Shown in pieces: positions 49,354-59,754 of a DNA stretch of 64,000 nt. The position numbers were made by a program, and so were the translations under genes. Source of the stretch: Kalaharituber pfeilii (Eukaryota; Ascomycota; Pezizomycetes; Pezizales; Pezizaceae); NCBI GenBank assembly GCA_015179045.1, contig WHUZ01000079.1, positions 240,164 to 304,163 on the forward strand, in the 5' to 3' direction. The notes beneath the pieces were generated by a model that was not told where the DNA came from, made no database searches, and worked only from the letters and a program-made list of their open reading frames with translations. How positions within the stretch are numbered: the stretch's first letter is position 1; every line of letters begins with the position of its first letter.

Positions 49354-52143
49354 TCCTTTCTCGCATTTGCCCTGTCACAGCTCCGAAGGTGTTCCCCCCT
49401 CCTACCACAGCAGTTGCATGTCTGATTAAAGCCTCCATTCAGGTTCACTACCTCGTCCACTTCTTTTCTTCTGGGTGACCGCTGCACCCACTCCGGCAGG
49501 TTTCTCTGTCTCGGTACCCATTCTATAACTTGTCCCACTTGGAGGTGGTGACAGTATCCTTCTGAGTCCGTATACCTATACCGTCTCGCGTTTGCTGACC
49601 TCTCCTTCCCTAGATCCTGTCTCAAGTAGCATTTAATCTTCTCACCCCTAAATCTCAAGCCGTCCTTCAGCACCTGCACAACGTTGTCCGATACGAAAAA
49701 TGACACTGCCCTGTTACCATTCCGTGGTAGGACCATGTTGTCTCTGAGTCTCCTCATATCTCTGTTTGCTATATCCCCCGGGTTCGCCTCACGTAGTTCT
49801 CGCTCTACCCTTGAGATCCACTCACTGTCCCGTATATCAAACGTCACCAATTCAACTAGACGGCTGTCCCAGTCAACCCTGATGCCCGGATGGTCGCGTC
49901 TAACTGCCCCTGTTAGTGCCCCCAGGTTTTCTCGGCCCCTGTTTTGTTCCAACGTCCGCCATGAGGAGAATCCTCTCCCTCGGGAAGTTTTGGTCCAGAA
50001 TGATCCTTCGCACTATATAGGGGGCTCCTGGTCCCATATTGTGATTGATTCTTCCCCTCATGCGTTCCATTTCGCCATTCCCCTGTTCTACCCTCTCCCA
50101 TTTTCCCTTCCAGTTCTCCGCATTGTACAATCTTGCCTGCCACAACTGGCTCCTTGGTACCGTTCCCATGGGCTCTCCTTTCTTTACACTGTTTGGGGTT
50201 GTGTTCTTCAGTCCATTCGGAATGTTCACTGTCTCTCCACTGTGCCCCCTGCTGGCAGCTGTCGCCGCATATGTGTTCTTTTCCCCTCCCACCGTCTTTC
50301 TCCCCATTATCTTTTCCTGCTCTGTCTTTCTCGCCTCCTGGCTCGAGATTGTCTGTGTCTTTCTTGGTGTATTTGCCGACGATCCAGGTGTGCTTTGTTC
50401 TGGGGGTGCCGCCGATCCAAGCGTATCCTGTGTCAGTGGTGGAGCGTCTGTCATTGGGATGTCATTAGCTCCCTCCCCCTCCCTGTCCCCAGTGTCCTTG
50501 CTGCTCTGTTTTCTCATCTTGCCTTTTCTCTTCTCCTCTTGACAGGGACTCCTCCTCTTTTTCTTTGGCGGTTCTCCTCTATCTCTCTCGCTTGCTTCCT
50601 GCTCCCCCTCTCCTTCTTTCCTCTCCTCTCGTTCCCCTCTTCCCTCCTTTGTTTGCTCGGCTGCTGCTCCGGCCCGCTTTGCTTGCTCGGCTGCTGTTTT
50701 GGCCCGCTTTGCTTCTTCTTCAGCCTGTAACAATTCCTCCGGCCACTCCGGTACCACCACTACTCTTTCCTCTATACTCTTTAACCTGCTGCCGACTTGA
50801 GCTATCCCTCCCACTAGACTCCTTAGTCCCTCCTGTTGTATCTTCAATATGTCCTGTATGCCATATAGCTGGATCTCCACCTCTCTCGTTAGTTCTCTGA
50901 TGATCCTGTCTCTCTCCTTTGCTAGTTGGTTGACGACCATATGCTTTATTCGTTCCTCAAGTGCCTGTATCCCCACACCCCCCTCGCGCTCATTCACCAT
51001 ACCCCTCTTCCCTGTCTGCTTCTCTTTCCATTCCCAGTATTCCCCTGCCATTCTTTCTGTCCATTCCCTTAGGTCTTTGTCTGTCTCTCTCCTCCATCTT
51101 TTTAACCCAAACCTCTTCTCCAAACCGCGAAGTGCTTCGGCTGTCGACGCTCCCATATATCTCACCGTCTCCAGTTTTACCCGTCCCGATTCCATTTTCT
51201 CTACCCAGCTTCTGGCTTGTCTCGCTGCTCCATTACATGTATCAATCAAGAACCCTTCCTCGTATTCCTGCTCATCCATGTCTGGTGTCTTGGGTCTGTC
51301 TGGCGTTGGAGGTCTAACTCCCGTGGGCTGTGTATATCCCCAGCTGCCCCCCCTCTCCTGCATTGCCTGTGGTGTTCCCGGTATCACTGTTTCCTCTGAT
51401 GTCGTGCTCTCCTGGTCGCTGTCTTCGTCCTCCACTGTAGGTTGACCCCATGTCGCCATGCCCTCCTCTGCATCATAGGTTCCTGGGATGGTCTGTTTGA
51501 TGTCTCTTTTCCCATCCTTAACAACTATTGTTTCGTATATTTGATCTTCCGGTTTCCTGTCATCTAGCGCCTTACTCTTCTCGATGAAGTCAATTATCTG
51601 CTGGGTGTTGACATCTCCGCGTTCAATATCTTGCAAGCTGATCTCCTTCTCTGTTTTTTTTTTTTTTTTTTTTATTTCATTAATCGCATGCCGCCCTAAG
51701 GGCTATGGCGATGTTTAGTTACATAACGAAATTCATACGAAATTCACGCCGCCCGCTCCAGAGTTACTCCCCTCCTGCCCACTCTAAAATTTCCCGCACG
51801 TTCCTCCCCTTGTCAATCTGTCTTATTCCTTCCGCCCCCCCGCATTTCCTAGCCCATGCCTCTCCTTCTCTGTTACCGTATAGTCCTCTCCGTCTCTTAC
51901 CTCCCCCCTTGCCACTGCCTCTTCTATAGCATGTTCTAGCTTCTCCTTCAGTCCATCCTTGGTGGAGTGTTGAATGATGTCGTGAAACCTATGCAGTGTC
52001 CATTGTCTGTTCTGCGCAATAAACTTGAGATTCTCATGGGCTTTCCAATTTTGAACCATGTGGAATTCCACTTTGTTGACCTTATTCAGTCTTTTCTCCT
52101 TCTTCTTCCCCTCCGCCTTGCTCATCTGTCTTGTGTTCGGCAT
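49278..52143 (-). CDS. LINE A ORF1 (gag-like), with +1 extension
   Basis: RNA-binding structural protein of the element. It begins MPNTRQMSKAEGKKKEKR (52143), a basic start, and is interrupted at 51875-51655 by a 205 bp LINE insertion after YTVTEKE, resuming at SLQDIERGDV. The middle is acidic, then coiled-coil-prone (KERDRIIRELTREVEIQL; LLQAEEEAKRAKTAAEQAKR), then a basic linker and NTYAATAASRG, LWQARLYNAENWKGKW, FPRERILLMADVG. The frame stops at 49900, while the homologous chain (IRVDWDSRLVELVTF..RYRYTDSEGYCHHLQVGQVI) continues in the +1 frame to 49278 with the knuckle CNCCGRRGEHLRSC (C-x2-C-x5-H-x3-C). LINE B has the same +1 step at the same place. Confidence 0.85.
51656..51860 (-). mobile_element. 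5'-truncated family-1 LINE insertion with TSD
   Basis: Poly(T), ATTTCATTAATCGCATGCCG, CCCTAAGGGCTATGGCGATG plus 145 bp of 3' UTR and LINE C-terminus. Exact duplication TCTCCTTCTCTGTT at 51642-51655 and 51861-51874. Inserted into LINE A ORF1. Confidence 0.93.
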
Positions 52144-52868
52144 CGTCTCGTAACTGTGGCTTCAATGTGTGGCGTTCCTACTAATGTTGTGGCTGTCCGT
52201 CGTGGCTGTTACGATGTTTCTTTTTGCTGTCTAGATGCTCCCTGTTTTCGTGGCTGTCGCTGTGGCGGTGGTGTCGATCCTATAGCTGAGGTGTGGGTGT
52301 CTGACCCCTGTAAGTGTGTTTTGTGCGGGTATGTGAACCGTCGTTCTTGTTCCTGACTTTACTGTGCCGTCACTGTTGTGGGTGGCTGATCACTGCCTTG
52401 GCCGCTGTCTTTGGATGTGTCGTTATTCCCTATCCGGTGTATTGTAGTTCCTGGATTTACTGTGCCGTCGCTGTTGTAGGTGGCTGATCACTGCCTTGGC
52501 CGTCGTCTTTGGATGTGATAGGTGAGGTGGAGAGGGATTCGAAACCTGTTTTGGGCCACGTTGGGTCTGTAATTCTAGGTGTGGGATGTCTTCGAAGGGG
52601 TCTCAGGGAGGCCCCGCCGTAAATGTGTGCTGCGGTCGAGAATTGCTTGCCTGCTGTGCGAGTTTGTGTCTTCCGGGTGTCCTTTCAGTTATCTGAGGGG
52701 GAAAGTGTCTGTTCTTCCTATTCTGGTGTATATTCTGGAGACCCCGTGCCCGTCGGACCAGGGGACGTCCCTTGCCGTTGTCCGCTAGTTAATACGATGT
52801 CAGACGGTGGAGATACAGCCTCGGTCACGTGATGCTAGACGTGGCCCGAGGAGGTTGTAGAGGGTGCC
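52144..52868 (-). promoter_or_regulatory. LINE A 5' UTR with 101 bp-spaced direct repeat
   Basis: No ORF. 52351-52418 and 52452-52519 are near-identical direct repeats (ACTGTGCCGTCACTGTTGTG, GGTGGCTGATCACTGCCTTG, TCTTTGGATGTG). Repeated 5' UTR units often carry internal promoters in LINEs, and that role here is inference from position. Confidence 0.6.
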
Positions 52869-53079
52869 CGTGACCCCGCTTGCAGCTGTTCGCCATGGCA
52901 GGGACCCTGGGTCTAGACCCTCAAAGCCCGGAGGCAGGCTTATCTAACTAACTCTTCCACCGCCGTCGCTACAAACGAAAAACTCGACCCCTCCCCGCCC
53001 CACCTCCCCGAGGCAATAAAAATAGCTACAACTTTCCTCCACCGCCACCTTCGAACAAACGAAAATTCGCCCCCTCCCC

Positions 53080-53657
53080 CTACACCTTCAACGAGCCAAA
53101 AAACTCTTCCAGCACATTCACCGCCTCCCCGTTCTCCTGCTCTACCATCCACTTCTTCTCGTCAATATCCTCCCACCTTCCCCATCCTTCCGGGTACTTT
53201 ACCTCCTCACACCTGAATACCAGGTGGTCCGCCGTTTGCTTCTCCCCACACCCACATACACTCCCTTCCGCCGCTCTGCCTATCTTCAGGTCCCATTCCT
53301 TTCCCATCCCCTTCTCCGTTCTCAGTCTCGTGAAAGCTGTTGCAGCTCCCCTTCTCCACTCCATCACCGAGCCCCCCCCGTATCCCGTTTCCCTTCTCTC
53401 CGCCGCTCGTAGTCGTTTCCACTTCTGCCGCAGCCTCCCTTCCGTTACTACCGACCTCTCTACCCTGTCCGCCGCCTTTTTTGCCTCAACGTCTGCCGCT
53501 TCATTGCCGGCGATGCCAATGTGTGCCTTGACCCCCATCAGCTTGACGTCACCCCCCCTTCTCTTTCTCTCTGCGATTGCATCCACCACTCTCCTCAAGT
53601 CCCTAGTTCGTGCTCTCCCTAATCTCCCTGCCTTCTTTACCGCCGCAATTACTGGCT
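53080..53657 (-). pseudogene. LINE J RNase H C-terminal part
   Basis: QPVIAAVKKAGRLGRARTRD, RVVDAIAERKRRGGDVKLMG, VKAHIGIAGNEAADVEAKKA (final catalytic D), VVTEGRLRQKWKRLRAAE, then CGCGEKQTADHLVFRC (C-x-C-x8-H-x4-C) and the C-terminus VLEEFFGSLKV with natural stop at 53080. Open frame for 190 codons. The N-terminal acidic motifs lie beyond the LINE B insertion and are not seen. Closest relative is LINE H at 9.2 kb. Confidence 0.78.
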
Positions 53658-53786
53658 GTTTTTTTTTTTTTTTTTTTTTATATCATTACTCGCGTGCCGC
53701 CCTAGGGCTATGGCGAGATTAGTTACATGAGATTAGATACATATGAAGGTAGAAGAAAAGGAATAAGAAAAGATCCTGTGTGTCTC

Positions 53787-56700
53787 CTATGCCCCTGCCC
53801 ACTCCAAGATGTCTCTAAGTGGGTCTGTGTCCTTGCTCTTCGGAGGAGTGACCAAGTCTTGCATGCCTCCTGGCCACTTTCGTTTCCATGTCCTGCACCT
53901 AGTGAGCACATGTTCAGTAGTCTCCTCCTCCTCCCCACACCATCGACATTCTGGGCTGTCTACTTTCCCGATTTCGTACTGCCATTTTCGTAGTAACTTG
54001 CCGCCCAGTATTCCTGCTAGTGTGGCTATGTGTCGACTTCCAAGTCTTGTCAAGGGACGGTAGCTGAGCCCTAGCCGGTTTCTCTCTGTGGCGCGCTGAT
54101 GTCTCGAGGTTTGTCGTATCCCATCTTCTGTTATGGTTTCATCTTGGTAGGGGAGGCATGTGCCTATTTTCGCAGCTGTGTCTGCCTCGGTGTTCCCTTT
54201 GACTCCTATATGGGACTTGACCCACATCACTGCAACGTCCCAGTCACCTCGGTCTGTTCTCGCTTTCCAGGCGTCTCTAACCAGTTTTGCCGGTCCTTTG
54301 TGGGTGGGCTCTCCCTGGGCGATCTTTAGGAGCTTGGATATCGATACCTTAGAGTCGGTTATGATCAGGAGTTCCCCAGCTTGATTGCGTAATGCTTCGC
54401 TCATGGCAATGAGTTCTGCATCATTGACAGTAGTCTGTTCCCCTAGGTATGTGGAAGTAGAGGTGTCTTTTGCGTAGGTGCCTAGGCCTGTCTTGTAATC
54501 TATCCTGCTCCCGTCAGTGTAGACGGAGTTCCACCCCTCGTCCTCGGCATTGGCTATGGCATTCTCGAACTCGAGCTTGTCTGCGTCCGCAGGTAGTGCT
54601 GGTAGGATGGCTAGTGGTAGGGGGTTGTTGTGTGAGAGAGACCCCCGTAGGTACCTGCACTCATTATCCCTGTTTTGGATTATCTCATCGTGGAACCGTA
54701 GGGCCCTGGCTTCTACCCTCTGGCGTTCTCCTTCTAGGAATGTTTGGGCTGATTCTAGGTTGGCTATTCCTTCGACTACGTCTCGCCTGGTACCCCACGG
54801 GGCTGCAGTAATCTTCTGTGCTACTGTGTATTGCCATTTTTCTATGTCTTTGATCTTGGTTGCTGGTGGAGACTGTCTTGAGTAGTCCTGCCATGCCCAG
54901 CATCCCCATGTGGCGATTGTGCGTGCGATGCTTGTATATATCTGTCGTTTCTTGCCTGGTGTGAGGCGAGTTAGTCTCGATGCCACTCCCCATGCTGCCT
55001 TCCCGAGAAGTAGTCTCTTCTTATGATGTCGAGTAAAATTTTAGCTCCCAATCTACCGTCAATCCGGTTAGCCTATAGTCAGGGCCTTTTACCCCAATTA
55101 TTAGTGTCTCGGACTTGTTTGGGTCAATTTCGAATCCATGCTCTGCTGCTGTTTCGGTGATTTTTGCCCTGTGTATCTTTATGGCTTGTCGGAGTTTTAG
55201 GAGTGACGGATGTGAGATTACACTGTGGAAATCATCGACATATGACCTGGTGAAGTTGTGTTGGTCTACCTTCTCTGCCACAGGTGCTACACCTATCAGG
55301 AATAGTACCGGGGATAGTGGAGATCCTTGCGGTGTACCATCTGTCATCCTCCCTGTAGCTCTCCTTTTGCCATCCCATGTCATGTTGTAGTTGGTCGGCA
55401 TCATAAAAGCTTCTACAAAGCTCGCTAGGTTATGGTCTGTTTGTCTTATTCGAGCAACCACCTTGTCCCTTCGAAGAAAGTTAAAAGCTGACTTGATATC
55501 GTCTCCACTAGGGCTACCCATTCTTTCTTCTGTAGCCTCTTCTCTGTCTCCTTCAGCACTTGTCGCTGTAGATCCTCTGCACCTCGATGGCGTCTTCCTC
55601 CAAGCTGAGTGTCTCTGAAAAGGTCGTCTTTTCTTTGTAGCAGGTCTGCGATGACTTTTTGACCTAGCTTCGCTACTGTGTTCAGAAGCGTTATGGGTCT
55701 CCAACTCCCTACCTGATCTCTGGGTTTCCCTTTCTTGAGTATCATAACCACCTCAAAGCCTCTGGCAAAAGTCGTAGTCACCGTTTATATATTCTACAAT
55801 TCTCTCCCTTACAGCAGTCCATAGAGTCGTACCCTTCAGAAGCTTCAGTAAGCCATATTGTATGCCATCGGGTCCCGGTGCTGATCTTGGTTTAGCTTTT
55901 GTTAGTGCCTTTTCTATCATCATCCTGGCTTGATCTTTTTCGACGGTGAGTCCTGTTGGTCTGATAGTAGTGGTCGTAGTTTTCTTGTCCTTGTGATATG
56001 AAGTTGCGCTCAATCAATACCTTAGCTATCTCCTCGTCTGAGCCTGGTATCCCCATGAGGTCTCTTTGGCGGAAAGGGTCTCTTGCTAGCCTGAAAATAT
56101 CCCATGGTGAGGTGATTCTGTCCTCTTCTAAGAAGCCTTCCCAGTATTCCTTCTTCTTATCTCTTATTATCTCCCTAAGTAGTCTTCTCGCTCTTGTTTT
56201 CTCTGTGTGGCTAGCCCCGCTCTTTAGAATGGTTCTGGTCATTTGTCGTGCCTCTTTTACCTCCTTGTCGAACCATCGTTTCGTGCGTCTGGTGATGTAT
56301 GCATCTTTTGTAAACTTTTGGCTTAATTCACATAGTAGTTCATACCCATCAATACCTTCGGCTAGTTTTCTGTTGCCATATTTATCAACAAATTCTTCCC
56401 ATTTGTCCCAGTCTGTTACTTTAATGGTTTTGGCCTCTGTCTTCTTTCTGGTATCCAATGTTCCGATAATCATCACATGGTCTGTACCAGAAATCCATGT
56501 TGTCTTTGTTGTTTTCCATTCCCTGGGTCTTGCGAATACCAGGTCCAAGAGTGCCGTTCTTATCTGTCCATTGATTGTCCGTGTCCATGTGATAGTATTT
56601 CTATCTATCTGTTGGAGTAGTCCTCGTGCTTGGAGGGTGTCTTTTAGTAGTATGCCTCTAGTATCTTGTTTCGGAGACCAGTCATAGTGATGGCTGTTGC

Positions 56701-57034
56701 AGTCCCCTATTATCATATCCGTTACTCCTATCTCTTCCAATTCCTTCTCAATATCGGTGTCTCTGTTCCAGTACACTCCAGTAATCATTCGGTCGTCTAA
56801 TTGTACTGTGATGTGGTTGGCTTTGCCGTCTATTTTCATGCTCATTATTCTGTCCTTCCTTACGTAGGCTGTTATTGCTCCGCTTTTTATAGGAGAATGT
56901 ACGTTCGTATAGCTTGGATGAAATGTAGTTCCTCCCCTTGGTGCTCTCCAGCATTCCCCTATAAAAAGTATATCTATTTTCCTGTCTGCTGCTTCCTGTA
57001 GGGCTAGGTCCGTCCCCCAGTATTGACCTGCCAA
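53787..57034 (-). pseudogene. LINE B ORF2: endonuclease-RT-RNase H, frameshifted
   Basis: Endonuclease (55892-57034 frame): ILFIGECWRAPRGGTTFHPS, GDCNSHHYDWSPKQD, SGTDHVMIIG. RT across three frames: RSAPGPDGIQYGLLKLLKG, FEVVMILKKGKPRDQVGSW, LGGRRHRGAEDLQRQVL, DDIKSAFNFLRRDKVVARI, GTPQGSPLSPVLFLIGVAP, SYVDDFHSVISH. RNase H (53787-54986 frame): SVYTDGSRIDYKTGLG (D), TTVNDAELIAMSEAL (E), LLIITDSKVSISKLL (D), VMWVKSHIGVKGNTEAD (D), then CRWCGEEEETTEHVLTRC. Frame changes lie near 55015, 55500, 55770 and 57040. All catalytic motifs are intact, so few mutations separate it from an active copy. Confidence 0.88.
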
Positions 57035-57064
57035 CGTTTCTGGTATGCGACCTTAATCATAGTC

Positions 57065-58692
57065 TTATTTGTCGATACCCTGGTGCCCTATATGGGTCGC
57101 TTTCTCCTGTGCTGCTCTCGCTCGTTCACACCCTTCCTCGTGTCCGCCTTTCTTTCGACAAGCCTGGCATGACTTTGCAAATGGAGTTTCATTGAGGTCG
57201 ACTGGGTCTTCGTAGTCTCGCCTTGCTGTGAGCTCTTCAGATGTTCTGGAAGGTTGCGTTGTCTGGGGAGCCACTCGATTACCTGTCCCACTACGAAAAT
57301 GTCGGCAGTATCCATCTGGAGCAGTGTACCTATATCTTCTGGCTTTATTCGAGGTCTCCTTTCCTAGATCCTGTCTTAGGTATAGCTTTATTCTATCACC
57401 TCTGAAGAGTAAGCCTGATTTTAGGTCTCGACTACTCCATCAGTCACAAAAATGGATAGTGCCTTGTTTCCTTGTGTTGGGACCTGTTTGTTAGTTAATC
57501 TGCGTACTGATCTATTGGCCAATACTCCTGGATTGTCAGCTCTCAATTCTCTCTCCACCCTGCTCGGAGCCTCATTGGTTCCTATGTTGAAAGTTACTAG
57601 CTCAACCATTCTGTGATCCCAGTCGACTTTTAGATGTTGGTGTCCATTGCATGTTGCTTTCTCTAGGGGGCCTAGAGGACCTAAGTCCTTTCTTATACTG
57701 AGTATCTGCCATGATTAAGATTCTTTCGTGGGGGTATTCTGGGTCCAGGGCAACGAATCTCACTTGGTACTCTGCTTCCGTTCCTAGGTTTCGATTGATC
57801 CTGTCTCTCATGGCCTTTTTGTGCTCGAACACTGAGTGTGATCTTGGATCCTCACTAATACTCTGCCAGTTTTGCGCCCCAAAGACTCTCGCCTGCCACA
57901 GTTTCTCCTTGGGTATTACTTCTTCCTCACCCTTCTGTGCTGGCCCTTGAGTAGTGTCCGCTTTTCCTCTTGTCTCTGAGTTGGGGTTCCTGCTTGGGGT
58001 TTGTCTTCTCTTGTGAGTTTGGCTTCTTTTACTGCCGTAGCATATGATTTCCTTTTCTCAGTGGATTGGGAGCGTTTTGTCTCATTCTCTGGTGTCCTCT
58101 CCTTGCTTTTCTCTCCTTTATGTGTCGGTATGTTGGGAGTACTACTTGTGCCTCTCGTCTCGGCCCCCTTCTTGTTGTCCAGTTTCTCAGTGGTAGGACA
58201 CCCTCACTGGTGGCTGTTTTGTTAGTATTATTTCTAGCTATTCTATTGGTAGCTGCTCCCTTTCGTCCATCTCCTTGGGGCTTGGATCCACCTCGTGATG
58301 TCTTAGGAAGCTGTACTGTAGTTGTAGACTTTATCACAGGTTCTTGCGCCGGGCTTGAGTTTTGTTGGTATGCTGTTGGACATGTGTATGGTACTCGACA
58401 TGTCTGTGTTGTCCCCCATGGCTATGTCTCTGTCAATTTCGATTGCGTGCTTGCTGTCTTTGAGGTTCGTATTGGTGAGGTCATAATCCATACTATCTCC
58501 TCCTTCTTCTGTAGTCTTCCGGGCAGGTACCGAGGAGCTTCTCTTTCCTACCGGCCTTCGTATCATTCCTGTGAGGGGCGATGGTATTGTCTTGAGCCTG
58601 ACCGCGTGCCTGCTATCCTCAAGTTTCACGTTTGTATAAGTTCTGTCCATTTGGTCCCCTCCCTCTTCAGTAGTTAGTTTGTTATTTGGCAT
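57065..58692 (-). pseudogene. LINE B ORF1 (gag-like), frameshifted
   Basis: The N-terminus MPNNKLTTEEGGDQMDRTYT contains an internal duplication: TTEEGGDQMDRTYTNVKLED and TTEEGGDSMDYDLTNTNLKD, about 60 codons apart. Then come a basic region with KSYATAVKEAKLTRED, LWQARVFGAQNWQ, EYPHERILIMADTQYKKGL, a +1 step at GGA-CTT-AGG (57683-57691), LKVDWDHRMVELVTF, and finally the knuckle CQACRKKGGHEEGC (C-x2-C-x5-H-x3-C) at 57163. Additional stops and frameshifts at 58303, 57421 and 57320. Role as for LINE A ORF1. Confidence 0.75.
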
Positions 58693-58924
58693 GGGTGATG
58701 CGCTAGCGTGCTGAGGTCAAGTAATGTAGGCGTCTTTGTCTCCAAGGGTGTGGCCGTTGCTGTCAATTCGGGCGTGTTTGCTCCTGAGGTAAGGTCATTC
58801 CAGTTTGTTGTATGTGTCAGTGTGAGTTCTGGTTCCATTTCGATTCTGCCTGGCGTGACTACCCCGAGTCTTCTTCTTAGGTCATCCAGATATTGCTGTG
58901 GTATTGTAAGGCGTCTAGGATAAT

Positions 58925-59200
58925 CTGATAGTGGAAATATCCAGGATTATTAAAATCTAATTCACCTGGGTTAAATTCCAAAATCGCTTGAATTTACGTA
59001 AATGGCCTGGTCGGCCTGGACTGGCCTGAATGGCCTGAACCGGCCTGATTGGCCTGATTGTTTCAGGCCGTCTGGGCCGGTCCAGGCGGCCCTCACGGCC
59101 TGGCCTGATTGTTCAGGCCAGGCCAGGCCCAGAATTTCACGGTCCAGGCCAGTCCAGGCCTCCGGTTGGCCTGGCCTGGCCTGGCCTGTTGGATTCATTG
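58925..59200. mobile_element. CAATGAATCC-family element end
   Basis: CTGATAGTGGAAATATCCAG to GGCCTGTTGGATTCATTG is the reverse of the left 280 bp of the 10.4 kb element, including the CAGGCC array. The other end is missing; LINE B abuts its inner side. Confidence 0.8.
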
Positions 59201-59754
59201 GACGTAAGCGACATGCGACAGCTGGAAGGGGGCATAAATGAGTGCTATATGAGCTACGCAGGGGACTAGCGAGTATCGCTAGTCAAGTGTCTTTTTGCCC
59301 TGGCGGACGGTAACTCTCTGCGTTTACCACCTCCGTAGCATTGGGTATCCATAGTGAACTTGATGATGATGATGATGATGATGATAATGATAATAATGAT
59401 GATAAAGTGAGGTTCCTCCATCACGTGGAGTTCTAAATTTCATGTGCTGGGGTTCTGGATCGTTCTTGTACAGTTTGGGGTTACCCTTGTTGATTTGAAA
59501 TAAGTCCTGCTGGGGTTATGTACAGGGTTGCAAAATCCCTCTATTAATTAGCACTGTACTGTAGCTCTGACCGTACGCTTGGCATACACAGCGCGCATGC
59601 CCCTGTCCTCCCTATCCCTCAGCTTCCAGCCTTCGGCATACCCACCACTATCTACGATCCACCACTATCTACGATCCACCACTATCTACAATCCACCACT
59701 ATCTACAATCCGCCATCTCTCTTTTACCTGCCTCTCCCTTGCTCCTCCTCCTGA
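59201..59754. repeat. microsatellite and 15 bp repeats, no gene
   Basis: (GAT)n with AAT changes at 59360-59405; four tandem copies of ACCACTATCTACGATCC type (15 bp) at 59642-59712. The T/C-rich stretch just before 59755 could be the promoter of the Crinkler-like gene. Confidence 0.6.

Larger units (their letters stand above)
45740..52868 (-). mobile_element. LINE A, near full-length family-1 LINE (Tad1-like)
   Basis: Exact duplication CGTGACCCCGCTT at 45727-45739 and 52869-52881 fixes both ends: 7129 bp, about 6.8 kb without the two later insertions (46890-46966, 51656-51860). Minus-strand order: 5' UTR of about 725 bp with a tandem repeat, ORF1 (52143 to 49900 plus a +1-frame extension to 49278), ORF2 (49353 to 45976), 3' UTR, family-1 hairpin terminus, poly(A). 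The presence of a 5' UTR upstream of an ORF1 start suggests an untruncated copy. Confidence 0.92.
45702..53659 (-). mobile_element. LINE J (family 2), split by LINE A
   Basis: The 3' end (poly(T), ACTTTCACGTGACCCCGCTT, 45702-45739) continues at 52882 (GCAGCTGTTCGCCATGGCAG) and on to RNase H at 53080-53657, where LINE B's poly(T) begins. LINE A (45740-52868) sits in the terminus with its own duplication. The 5' remainder of LINE J was not found beyond LINE B. Confidence 0.8.
53660..58920 (-). mobile_element. LINE B, near full-length family-1 LINE
   Basis: The 3' end at poly(T) 53660 is followed by the terminus ATATCATTACTCGCGTGCCG and 3' UTR. ORF2 53787-57034, ORF1 region 57065-58692, and about 230 bp of upstream sequence to the hAT end at 58925. 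Same gene order as LINE A, about half the residues identical in ORF2. No target duplication could be matched (the poly(T) flank is GCCGCAATTACTGGCTG), so the 5' end is an estimate. Three or four frameshifts. Confidence 0.85.

Noticed and set aside
49684..50730. 348-codon plus-strand ORF with many Leu/Ser/Cys, apparently membrane-rich
   Set aside because: It is the antisense of LINE A ORF1, whose Lys/Glu/Arg-rich codons read as Leu/Ser/Phe on the other strand. No domain, and it crosses ORF1 and its extension.
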